DNA of 64,000 nucleotides, from contig CM057843.1 of NCBI GenBank assembly GCA_030068075.1, positions 40,307,832-40,371,831 of the forward strand. The letters are read 5' to 3'. Shown piece after piece: positions 20,601 to 32,600 of the stretch. The notes below the pieces were generated by a model, which had not been told where the DNA came from, did no database searches, and worked only from the letters and a program-made list of their open reading frames with translations. Source of the stretch: Paguma larvata. Taxonomy: Eukaryota; Chordata; Mammalia; Carnivora; Viverridae. Both the position numbers and the translations under genes were made by a program. Numbering within the stretch: the stretch's first letter is position 1; each line of letters opens with the position of its first letter.

Positions 20601-23600
20601 AAGCACTGCCTGTCTCTCCTGACTTTGTTGACTCTCCAAGGAACGTTATGGACTCTGGCGCGGAGCTCCACTGGGCTCTGGCCCCGGGTGTGGCAGCCAG
20701 CCCGGGCCAGGGGGACACGCGTGATACCTGAAGAGCTGGGGCTGCCTGCTGGCCAGAGGATTAGGGCGGGAAGGTGTTTGGGACCCCTTGCCTTGGGTAC
20801 TCCCTCCCAGAGCCACCAGGAAAAGCTTCTCTTCCTCTCCTCCCCCACTCGGCATGAAGCTGTCGGCCGTTGCTGTTCCCTGCATGTCTCACATTCCTGC
20901 TGGAGCCCCGTGCGCCCTTCATGAGTGTGCACTGGTGCAGGCGCACACACACACACACACACATACACACCAGTGCACACACCCCAGTGCGCACACCCCA
21001 GCGCACATACCAACCTACACGCACCCTTGCCGCGGACCTACCCCTTTCACGCCCTGCTGTCTACATATCACCCCTCTTGTCTACACACCCTGTAGCCGCA
21101 CAGCAGCCCCGCCCTCACCCCCACCGCTGCTCTGCCCCTGTGTCCCTCCCTGCCTTGGGGAGCCCACACTGTTGTCAGCATCCATGGCTTACCCTCTCGT
21201 AATTTCGGTGGCCCGTCTATGAAAAAGGGGCGTTGAGGATTAGAGATGGACTTGACTTTCCCTTGGCCCCTTCCAGCCCGGCCACCGAGACGGTTTCCTG
21301 CCCTCGATCTTGGCCGCCGACACAGAACCGCTCAGGCCTCAGACCGCACACAGACCAAGCCGCCCAGGCTGAAGGTGATAGTTGGGCCGCTGGGCCTGTC
21401 CATTCCTCACCTCCCCCGGCCCGTCGCCGAGCGCTGAGATAAGCGGTTGGCCTAGAGAAGGTGTCTGGGCCCCAGCTGACAACACTGAACGAGGCTGGAG
21501 AAGGGCCCAGCTGGAGGCCGCGAGACTGACAAGGACAGATTTATGGGAAGACCCGGGTCCCCTTCCCTCCAGGGCCACCGCCTCCCTGTCCTTTCTTATA
21601 AGTTATTGAGTGCCCACTGCGGGCCAGGCGCGCCCTGTGTGTTAGCTCATTCCAGCCACGCACAGCCCTTTAGGGGTTAGGCCCCCCAACTCTCAATCCC
21701 CCTGGCCCCGCCCCCTGCCGCCCGGGGACCCTGGGTGAGTTGCTGCTCTGTGCCTCTTGAACAGCTTTGTCGGGATATTAATTCACATATCACACAACTC
21801 ACCCCTTTCAAGTGCACAATGGTTCCTGGCATATCACATTGTTAATTTTTTAAATTGTGGCCAAAAATATACCAGACAATCGGCCATTCTGACCAGTTTT
21901 CGAAGTGGCTAATTCAGTGGCGTTAATTATATTCACAATGTTACGCATTCACAGTGTTGTGCTGGTTCCGAAATTCTTCCATTACCTTAAACACAAACTC
22001 TGTAGCCCTTAACCAGTAGTTTCCTTCTTCCCCCGCCCTAGGCCTTGGTGGACCTCGAATTACGTTCTGTCTCTGAATTGTTTTTGTTGAGGTATATGGG
22101 ACATCTCTCCATCTCTATGAATTTGGCTCTTCTAGGTACCACGTGTAAGTGGGATCGTACACTGTCCTTTACGGCTACAGGGTGAGGCCAGATTTCGCTC
22201 CTTTCCAGGGCCGAATAATATTCCGCGGTCTGTCTGTGCCACGTTTTGCTCATCCATTCATCTGTTGATGGACCTCTGGGTTGTTTCTATCTTTTGACTA
22301 TTGCTCATCATTTTTAGTGCTGTTGTTTCATGATTAGTCCTCCATCGTTCAGTCAAGGTGGCCACCGCACTGGCCCAGCTCCAGGTTCAAGGCAGAGATG
22401 TTTAGATAGATAACCCACGGAAACCAGGAAGAGGCAGGCAGCTTGCACACCTGCTCCAAGCAGGTAGGAATGAGGTTGAGGAAACATCTGTGTGTTTGGG
22501 GCCTGGCAGGACCTGTAAGTGTTGACTGGGTGCCTGGGCCAGGTGCCTCGTAGCATCACTGCCCAGGGCCTGACCTCACCCCCTTACCTCTGTTGGTCCT
22601 GCCCTTCCTGTCTGGCGCCCTAATCCTCTCTCCCAGGGTTCAGAAGCTCAAGCAATGGGGAAAGACTGTCGCCTACCCAGGGACTCAGCACCTGGCTTGA
22701 CCTGGCATTGAACTCCCATTCCGTTTGGCTTTTCTATTAGGTGTGTGTGTGTGTGTGCGTGTGTGTGTGTGCATGCAGTGCGGTCCAAGGAGCAGTGTGG
22801 TCCAGGGGCCAGTGCCAGATGGGCAGGAAGACTCGAATGTCACCCTTTCCCCCAACAGACTCCTAGGGAGCTGGGGAGGAAGGCCAGGAGCAAGGGCCCC
22901 CTGAACGTGGGAACCTGTCCCAGTGGAGGGCTGATCAGAAGTGCAGGCTCCCTGTCTCGATGTTCCGTTTGCAGAAGACTCAGGACAAAGCAGGCCCTCG
23001 GTGACTCACCTCCATTTCCGGCCTTAGTCATTCACCAGCCCCCCCCTTCTCCCCACCCTTCCCGATTACGGGCTTGGCATCGGAGGGCTGGCGGGGTCAG
23101 GGGAGGTGGCCCCAGCTGCAGAGCCTGGTTGTCATGGGAATGAGGGGTTCCTCTCCCACAGCTGAGGAGGTAGAGGAGGGGCAGGCTCGGTTGGGGTGGC
23201 GTTATAGGTTCTGCCGAATGTCCTTCTCCTCTAACCCATTGCTTCTCAGGCTGAAGGAATTCAGAAGCTACCCAGATGTGAGTTTAGGGGGCCGAGGGTC
23301 TGGTGAGTCTCTTGGCCTGGTGCGTGCCACGTTCCAGCTCTTTGTCTGCAAAGAGGAAGTTTCCCCTTCCTAGCTCGGGGGCACCAAATTGGGCACCGAC
23401 CCAGGGGGCCAGTCTAAATCCTGAAAGCCATTAGGGCCACAAGCAAGCCCCAAGGGGGCCTATAGGCGCCCCTGAGTGGCAGGTTTCTCCTCCTGGCCCT
23501 GAGACCCTGATTCTCAATCACAGCCACCCTCAAAGTCACACGGTAGGTATTTAAACATAGATACCCAAGTCCCAACCCACACCTGCCAGACAAGAATCTC

Positions 23601-26600
23601 TGGGCTGTGGGTTTTGCAACCTCTTCCGGGTGGTTCCGATCCCTGGCCCATAAGGAAAGGACAGAGAGGGGCGCCTGGGTGGCTCAGTCGGTTAAGTGTT
23701 TGACTTCAGCTTGGGTCATGATCTCACAGTTCATGGGTTCAAGCCTCGCGTCGGGCTCTGTGCTGAACGCTTGCTAGGAGCCTGGAGCCTACTTCAGATT
23801 CTGTGTCTCCTTCTCTCTCCGCCCCTCTCCCGCTCGTGCTCTGTCTCACTCTGTCTCTCAAAAATAAATAAATGTAAAAAAAAAAAAAGGAAAGGACAGA
23901 GAGGGTAGGGCAGGGGGCAGAATGTCCTTAGTTCCCCAGTTGCTGGTACCTCTCCCTCCCTTTTGGAAAACTCTGGCTGCGAGCCTGGCTCTGGGATGAG
24001 CACTGAGGGGCAGATTCGAGACTCCGTCCCTGTCTTGGGTGTATTAAAGTTCACCGAAATTACAATTTAGGTGGGGTGTTTGTTTTGGTTAAAGTAAAGA
24101 GTGCTGTTGGTGATAGGGAGGGAGAATAACCCATTTGAGGACACACCAAGGAAGGCTTCCTGGAGGAGATGGTGTCTGAGCTGGTCCCTAAAGGACTCCT
24201 GTGTGAGGAAGAGAAGCAAGAAGGATCCTACAGAGGCTCCGAGAGAATGAGAGAGGAATGTCCAGGGATTTAGACTTGGTTCCACAGGCCAAAGTTGATA
24301 ACAAGCAGGGGCCTTGGGGCCACAAAGCCTAGAGCCAAACCCAGTATGAGGGGCTTGTTAAAATAAAGGGAGGAAGGGAGGCCCACCGTCCTGTTCGTGT
24401 GGCCCGTACAGTGCTATTTTAGGGTTTTTTGGCCTCAATTTGATTTGGTCGCCAACATCGAAAAATCTGGAGGCTCTACATCCAAATCCAGCTTCCTGTT
24501 CTCTGGAAACTCGGGGCCCTCATCCACTCCGGGCTGCCCTCCTCCTTCCGAAGGGCACGCACCCTCCCGTTTGCCGGGTTCCCACTCTTTCTGTTGTCCC
24601 CCGGCTCTCGTAAACCCTGGGTATTGACCTCTAATGAGACAAATCAGAGCAGGGTTATGGCACCACCAGGACGGGCAGCGTCTCGGCTGAGGTTTGGATT
24701 TTGCGGGAGGTACTACTGTGGCCTTCATTGTGTGCATGGAGAACATGAGGCTTAGGTAACCGCCACCCAGGCTGTGTAACTCAGAAGTGACAGAGGTGGG
24801 ATTTGCCTCCCTGGACCCTTGAATTTGAATTCTGCTCCGCCTCCCTCCCCGCCCCCCCACCCCGTGCCCATGAGAGCAAGGAGAAGGGACAGAGGAGCAG
24901 AGGGACTCAGTGTAGTGGCCATGGGCAAAGATGCTGGAAGAAGCTTGACCTCCAGAGTTCGAAGCCTGCTCCCGCCACTTCACAGCGGTGGAATTCTAGC
25001 AAGTCACTTAAGCTTCTCTGTACTTGCTTTCCTGTGTGTCAATGTGGGAGTTGGGGCAGGCATGCGGTGCATGTTCGGCGAACATTGCTTCTCATTAAGG
25101 AAAGCAGACGCTGTGGAGAGCACATGTGGGGTTACATGGGATTGTGACGGCGGCCCGGGGAGGGGGAGGGCCAAGTGTCACAGACCATGCTTTCAGCTGG
25201 ACACAGAGAGGACGCAAAGAGGCCGCAGGCTGGCCGCCAGGGCAGGGCTGGTCCTGGAGTCCTTGGCCTGGGACTGGGGAGCCAGAGTGGCCTCTGCTGT
25301 CCTCCCTTGTCTTGGGGACAGCAGAGGTAAGCGGCTTGGGTGGCAGCAAGAGAGATTTAGGTTAGATAGTGAGACTACCTTCTTGATGGTAAGGGTTTCC
25401 CATCAACGGAAAAGGTTGCTGGGGGCAGATTCGGGTCTTGAAGTCTGGAGGCCCGCTGGAAGGGAGTGGCAGAAAGGGTGACCTTTAGGGAGGCCGGAGT
25501 CCCAGGCGCTGCCTGAGGGCTTGCTCTGCTCTGAGGGCCTCCAGAGGCAGCCGCTTGGTCCAGAGGAGGCATGGGCACCCTCCCCGGGAGTAGGGGGGGC
25601 TTGGGGGGGGTGGGGCGCACCAAGCGAGGCCCTGGGGCGGAAGAGCCTGCGGCCAAACCCCTTCTGGGGACGAGTTATGCTAAGGAGAGGAAGAAGAGGG
25701 GCCCGTGAGGACTTGCAGGGCTGGAGGCGCTGGAAGGCAGGCCGGCTGCCAGCTGGGACGAGGGTGGAGGGAGCGAGGGCGAGGCCAGGCCCCCCCGACG
25801 CCCTCCTGCCTCCCGCCCCCGCAGGCCTGACCGAGGACGAGGACGTGCGCGCCATGCTGCGGGGCTCCCGGCTCTGCAAGATCCGCTCGCGGACGTGGCA
25901 GAAGGAGCGGCTGTACCGGCTGCAGGAGGACGGCCTGAGCGTGTGGTTCCAGCGGCGCATCCCGCGCGCGCCGTCGCAGCACATCTGTGAGCCGGGGCGC
26001 GCGGGCGCGGGGCGGGCTGGGGACGGCGGCGGCCGAGTGCCGCCGCCCTGACCCGGCCGCGCGTGCCCCGTCCCCTCCCCCCCCCCCGCCCCCCGCAGTC
26101 TTCGTGCAGCACATCGAGGCGGTCCGCGAGGGCCACCAGTCCGAGGGCCTGCGGCGCTTCGGGGGCGCCTTCCCGCCGGCGCGCTGCCTCACCATCGCCT
26201 TCAAGGGCCGCCGCAAGAACCTGGACCTGGCGGCGGCCACGCCGGAGGAGGCGCAGCGCTGGGTGCGCGGCCTGGCCAAGCTGCGCGCGCGCCTCGACGC
26301 CATGAGCCAGCGCGAGCGCCTCGATCAATATCCTGCCCGGGGCGGGGGCGGGGCGGGGGCGGGGTGGGGGAGGGGGCGCCGCGAGCTGAGCCAGGGCCCC
26401 TAGTCTTCAGAACCGAGGCTGGTGACTCGGCCTCCCCGTCTCCAGGGAGCCAGGTCCCGGCCCCCGGGGAGGGAGTCTCCAGGCCGAGGGGAAGTACAGC
26501 CCCTAGACCCCGGAGCCCGCAGAGCCGGGCGGTGGTGGCGACCCTGGCAGTTACCTGTCGGCTGGGGGCGGTGCCCAGGCTGTTGCTGGTTATTTCCTGA

Positions 26601-29600
26601 GCACGCACACCTGGATACACACCTACCTGCACCGGGCCGACTCGAACCAGGACAGTAAGATGAGCTTCAAGGAGATGAAGAGCCTGCTCAGAATGGTCAA
26701 CGTGGACATGAATGACATGTATGCCTACCGCCTCTTCAAGGTGGGCTCCTGCCCCCACTCCGACCTCTGAGTCACCAGCCTTTGTGGACAGAGTGGCCTC
26801 TCCCTGCCGAAAGGCCCCATCTGGGCCTAGTTAGCCTTTTACCACCCCGGAGGCAGCTGGGCCAGATTGGGAGTGCCGGCCCAGAACTTCCCTCACCCAC
26901 AGGCAGAGCTGGGGTGGGGGGGGAGGTTGAGGGGAGCAGGGAGGGCCCTCCCTCCCTTCCCTCCCCTCCCTCCCCTCCCATACCTCCAGAGTGAGCAGCA
27001 AAGCTATAGTTTTCATTACTCCGAGTCTGCAGGCAGCCTTTGCATAGGTGACCGTGCACGGCTTGCACACAGGAGTGCAGGCAGCAGTCCGCTCACAGGC
27101 ATGCGTGCGCGTCCTCCTCCATTGTGGCGTATGCGGCCCCTCCACGTGTGACCATATACACCCCACGTGTGGGAGCACAGACAGGGGAGCACGGGGGTGG
27201 GCTCGCATCGATGGCCCAGTCTGAGCACATGGCAGACACCTGTGTGACCAGCCTGAGACCCTGAAAGACAGGAGAGCCATGGCACCTGGCCCCCCGGGCC
27301 CACGGCTCCATGTGACGGCTCATGTGCATTCGCAGTTACTTGTTGCTGTTTGACCCTGGGCGTGAGTTGGAGAATGTGAGGATGGTCATGTGTACACACG
27401 GGAGGGGGAATTATGGCTCGTCCTGCCCTTGGGTCACTGCTTTTCCTCCCACATCTTGATGTGGGGGTGGGGAAGGTCATGGGTGTACAGGGACAGGCAC
27501 TAAACCCAAGCGACCTTCCTTAGAATCCCAGCCCTGCAATTTACCAGCTGTGTGAGCCTGAGCGACACTCAGAGCCTCACTCGCTCCCCGTTTCTCGACC
27601 TGTGAAACGGGGGGCATCCGCCTTCCTAGCGTTGTAGGTGACAGAGGTGTCAGTGCAGGCCAGCATTCCCAGGGTGGCCTCCCCTCCTCTGAGCGCCTCT
27701 CCTGCTGCCTCCTAGGAGTGCGACCACTCCAACAACGAGCGGCTGGAGGGGGCCGAGATTGAGGAGTTTCTGAGGCGGCTGCTGAAACGCCCCGAGTTGG
27801 AGGAGATCTTCCATCGGTACTCCGGCGAGGACCGTGTGCTGAGCGCCCCCGAGCTGCTGGAGTTCCTGGAGGACCAGGGCGAGGATGGCGCCACGCTGGC
27901 CCGCGCCCAGCAGCTCATCCACACCTATGAGCTCAATGAGACAGGTGGCAGTCTGACAGACAGGGTGGGGGTCGACACGGCCCCGTCTTGGCATCCGCCA
28001 GGTCCGGGCTTCTAGCTAAGTGCGCTCGGCGATTACCGGCGGTAGGTGCCGTCTCGGGCACGTTACCTCGCCTCTTGGAGACTCGGTCGCCACATCTGTG
28101 GAATGGCAGAGTCGTGCACCTTCCTCACGGGGTTCGGCTGCGGATGAAACGGCGCGACTTAAGGGGGCACCTGGCCGGCTCGGTCGGTAGAGCATGTCAC
28201 TCTTGATCTCGGGGTTGTGAACTCGAGCCCCACGTTGGGTGTAGAGATTACGCCTAAAAGAATCCGCGGCATCACTTAAGTAGAGTCCAGTCCGTAGATA
28301 GGTGTTCATTATTACTAAGTTGAGTGAGCTTTGGGGGCACGTGGGGGTCCTCGCTGTGGCCTGACGCTCTCTCCCGCCCATCCCTGCAGCCAAGCAGCAT
28401 GAGCTGATGACGCTGGATGGCTTCATGATGTACCTGTTGTCGCCCGAAGGGGCTGCCCTGGACGCGGCCCACACAGGCGTGTTCCAGGACATGGACCAGC
28501 CCCTCTCCCACTACTTCATCTCCTCCTCGCACAATACCTATCTGACCGACTCTCAGATCGGGGGGCCCAGCAGCACCGAGGCCTATGTTAGGTACCACAG
28601 CAGGGACGGTGGGGTGAACATATCTGGGAGCCTAGCTTGGGGGTGACGTGGGGCTCGAATCTCGCCAGGGGCTTCCTTGGGGCGGGGGGCACCTACCCGG
28701 CTCGGTCGGCCGGTTGCTGTGCCCTGTGTTACCCACAGGACGCCTCGCCCGCCCGCCTGTCTGTCCGCAGGGCCTTTGCGCAGGGGTGCCGCTGTGTGGA
28801 GCTCGACTGCTGGGAGGGGCCAGGAGGGGAGCCGGTCATCTACCACGGCCACACCCTCACCTCCAAGATCCTCTTCCGAGACGTGGTCCAGACCGTGCGT
28901 GACCACGCCTTCACTGTGAGCTCCCAGGACCCCCAGAGGCCCCCAGAGTCTTCTTGGTGACCCCAGCCATCCTCAGTCCTTCCAGAAGAACCCCCTCGCC
29001 CAGAGAATCACTCCCTCACCAAGTGCTGCTGGGACAACTGGCCAGCAGGGTAGAAGAAAGCCGAGAGGCTCCCTTCCCCCACTCTCGTGTTTAGTAAATG
29101 TGTTAAAATCACACAATGTCCAGCAGAAAACCTTGGGAGAAAGAAAGGACCTGTTTTTTCTTTTTTAATTTATTTTGAGTGAGAGCACGGGCATGGGGCA
29201 GCGGCAGAGAGAGAGGGAGAGAAAATTCCAAGCAGGCTCTGCAGGGCAGCGCAGAGCCCGACACGGGGCTCAGACTCACAAACCATGAGATCATGACCTG
29301 AGCTGAAACCAAGAGGCAGACGCTTACCCGAACCAGGCGCCCCAAGAGAGGACATTCTAATCATGACTCCCAAAGGGAAAGCCGTGACAGAGAAGCACCG
29401 AGTCTGCATAAAATTGCAGCTTCTGTCAAGCTGTGCACAAATCTTACCCTCAAAAAATGACAGGCTTGGGGCGCCCAGCTGGCTCGGTGGGAAGAGCATG
29501 CAACTCTTGATCTCGGGGTCATGAGTTCGGGCCCCGTGTCGGGTATAGAGATTACTGAAAAAAAGCGAACCTAAAAAGAAACCTAAAAAAAAAAAAAAAA

Positions 29601-32600
29601 TGATGGGCGTGGGGGGAACAGTTTGTAACATAAACAACGTGGTCAATGTCATGAACATATAAAGGGCATTTATAAAACAAAACCATCCCTGCAGGTGTCC
29701 TCAGCTTCCCAGACATTCCACCCTTTCCCTGAGACCCCAGATCTGGCCTCTGTCACCTTCACGCACACACGGGCCCCAGAGCGTGCCCCACATTCCACCT
29801 CAGCGCCCCCAGAGTGCCTTTGCCTGCCTGTCCTGAAGGGGGTTGGGGGCCAGGTGTAGTGGGGGGTCCTGGGAGGGGACGGGGAAGTGGCTCTGAGCTG
29901 CTGCCCCTCCCCCCTCCAGCTGTCCCCGTACCCTGTCATCCTGTCCCTCGAGAACCACTGCGGGCTGGAGCAGCAGGCTGTCATGGCCCGCCATCTTCGC
30001 GCCATCCTGGGAGACGCGCTGGTGACACAAGCGTTGGACTCCCAGAACCCCGAAGAGTTGCCATCCCCAGAGGTAGTGAGTGCCCCCAGACTCCCAGCGG
30101 GGGCGGGGGGGGGGATCCGGCTGCCACCCACCATCCACCTCTGCTGTGCCACCTCCCTGGGTCAGGACCCCTCACTTCTCTCTGCCTCAGCCTCCCCCTG
30201 CTCCTGCGCTCAGCTGCCATCTGCCACCCCGTGGTCTCCTCGCGCTCTTCCCCTCCATCCTTCCCCACCCCCACCCCACCCCCTCACCTGGCATCCAGGG
30301 CCTTACATGCCCTTACCCTCACCCCCCTGCTCTGCCTCCCTACCTACAAAGTCCCTGCGGACTCCGTTCTTCCTGCCTCGGTTGACACGTCCCTCCACTT
30401 GAAGCTCCCTTCCCAGCCACCTACACTTGCCAACGCCACCTGCTTAGAATCCTAGCTCAGTGTTAAACCACCTCTTCCTGCGGTCTTAGAAATTTCCTCA
30501 GCTCTCTGACCCGAGGTGGTTTTTCCTCCCAAACCCCAGAACATTTTATCCGCCCCCTCGGGACATTTGTGTTTTTCCTGCTCCTTAAGAAAACTCTCCT
30601 CCTCCTCCCAATCCAAATATGCAGAGAATGTTGATTCACCTTTGTGTGTGTGTGTGTGCGTGTGTGTGTATGTGATTTGATTTTTTTTTATCAGCATGAA
30701 ACAAACATGGTTAAAAACATCGAGCTGTGCAAAAAAATATACGATGAAAAAATGGATTTTTCTCTGTCCCTGTCCAATGTCACAGGAAGTAACCATCTTT
30801 AAGTTTCTCGTCTGTTTTTCCAGAACTTTCCCATGTGTACATACCTATGTACATAGCTATCTTTCAAACGGTCCACAAAGATCACGTGATCACGTGTGCA
30901 TGTTCTACAGTCACTTCCCTCGCGTGAGATATTTTTGAAGAAGTCACGTTCTCTTTCAGCCTTGAGCTGCCTCATTCACTGTAAAGCTGCCGTGTGGTCT
31001 TCTGTTTGGAGGGACTTCACTGGCCAGTCCCGTGATGATGGGTCTATACGTCGTTGCCCATTTTTTCCCTGTTAGAAACATCGTTCACGTTCCTTCCTGC
31101 TCCCCGCCCCTGGTCAGCCCCTCACATAGTGGTGGTTGCATGGCTGACCCGGGGCAAGAACGCGTCATCCTTCCATACTGGCCTCTACAGCAGCTGAAGG
31201 GCCGGGTCCTGGTGAAGGGGAAGAAGTTGCCAGCCGCTCGCGGCGAGGACGGTCGAACTCTGTCCGACCAGGAGGAGGAAGACGAAGAGGAAGAGGAGGA
31301 GGCGGCGGAGGCTGCAGAACAGAGGCGGCTGGTGAGTGGGCCTGGCTGGGCCGGCCTGGCCTGGGCAGGGAGGGGCTGCATGGGGAGGGGAAGGACGGGG
31401 TGGCGGGGGAGGGGGGGCTGGAGCCCCGCCCTGAGGCTCATCTCCCAGGCCAAGCAGATCTCCCCCGAGCTGTCGGCCCTGGCCGTGTACTGCTGTGCCA
31501 CCCGCCTGCGGACCCTGCGCCCCAACCCGGTCCCACCCCAGCCCTGCCAGGTCAGCTCCCTCAGCGAGCGCAAGGCCAAGAAGCTCATCCGAGAGGCAGG
31601 TAGGAGCTGGGACGTGCGGCGTCTGGGGGCAGGAGGCTCCGGGGAGGCCTGTGAGCTCCTGGTGGGGCGTATCCTGTCGTTGGTCTGGAAAGGAGATGGA
31701 GAGGGCTTGGAGGGCAGGGAAGGGGTCGGGAGGCCCCCAGATTGGGGCTCGGGAACGAGCAGCCAGCCAGCACATGCCCAGCACCAGGCCGGTATGGAGG
31801 GAGGGAAGAGGGCGCAGGGAGGAGGGAAGCTGCTGCCTGCAGTTACTGGGCTCAAGCTTTAGCGGCCGGGCCAGACACAGGAGCAATGGTGCAGGGGATC
31901 AGTGGGCCGCGGTGGGGGCTGGGGGAGTCCCACAGAGGGCGTGAGGACAGGGAAGAATTCCGGAGCAGGTGATGCCTACGAAGACCCCAGACCCCTCCGA
32001 GGCGGGGCGAGAGCTGGGTGGTCAGCCTGGGGCCCCGTGTTCCAGGCATCGAGTTGGGGATGTGGGGATTCGGGGCTAGGATGCAGAGCCAGGCTGTGGA
32101 AGGGGGTCCTTGGCCCTCTCTGGGCTTCCGTAGCCTCCTCCGGGAGGTCCTCTCAGCCCCTGGGGCAGGGGGGAGCTGGCAGGAAGGGCCTAGTTCAGCC
32201 TCTGTTCCCAGCTTGTCCCTGCGGTTGGGCCAGGGGAGGTCACAGGCCCTGGCGACGGGTGAGGGACACCCCAGGAGCCATCACAATCCTGCACCGACTC
32301 TTCCCCCCAGGGAACAGCTTCGTCAGGCACAATACCCGACACCTGACCCGCGTCTACCCGCTGGGGCTGCGCATGAACTCCGCCAACTACAGCCCCCAGG
32401 AGATGTGGAACTCGGGCTGTCAGCTTGGTGAGTGGGGGCGGCAGGAGCAGGGAGTGGCCTCCCAAGAACCATGAGAGGCCCAGGCAGTGACGGGGCCATA
32501 CGGCTTCCCAGAAGGTGGAAAAATGTGTTTTCTTGGTAATAACAGTTATTAAAATAATTGTCAGGGAAGTAGGTGGGTAAACACAGATCAGACACATTTC

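Larger units (their letters stand above)
16773..25824 (+). other. PLCD3 intron 1 (9.05 kb)
   Basis: Starts G|GTCAGT and ends CCCGCAG. It holds MIR and L2 remnants, a long antisense L1 fragment, a felid SINE and several TG/CA tracts. No additional gene was recognised. The rest of the stretch is ordinary unique intronic sequence. Confidence 0.85.

Noticed and set aside
26310..26403. Reading through PLCD3 exon 3 into the following G-rich sequence as coding
   Set aside because: Breaks similarity to PLC-delta right after RERLD; the AT-AC intron restores it at WIHTYLHR.
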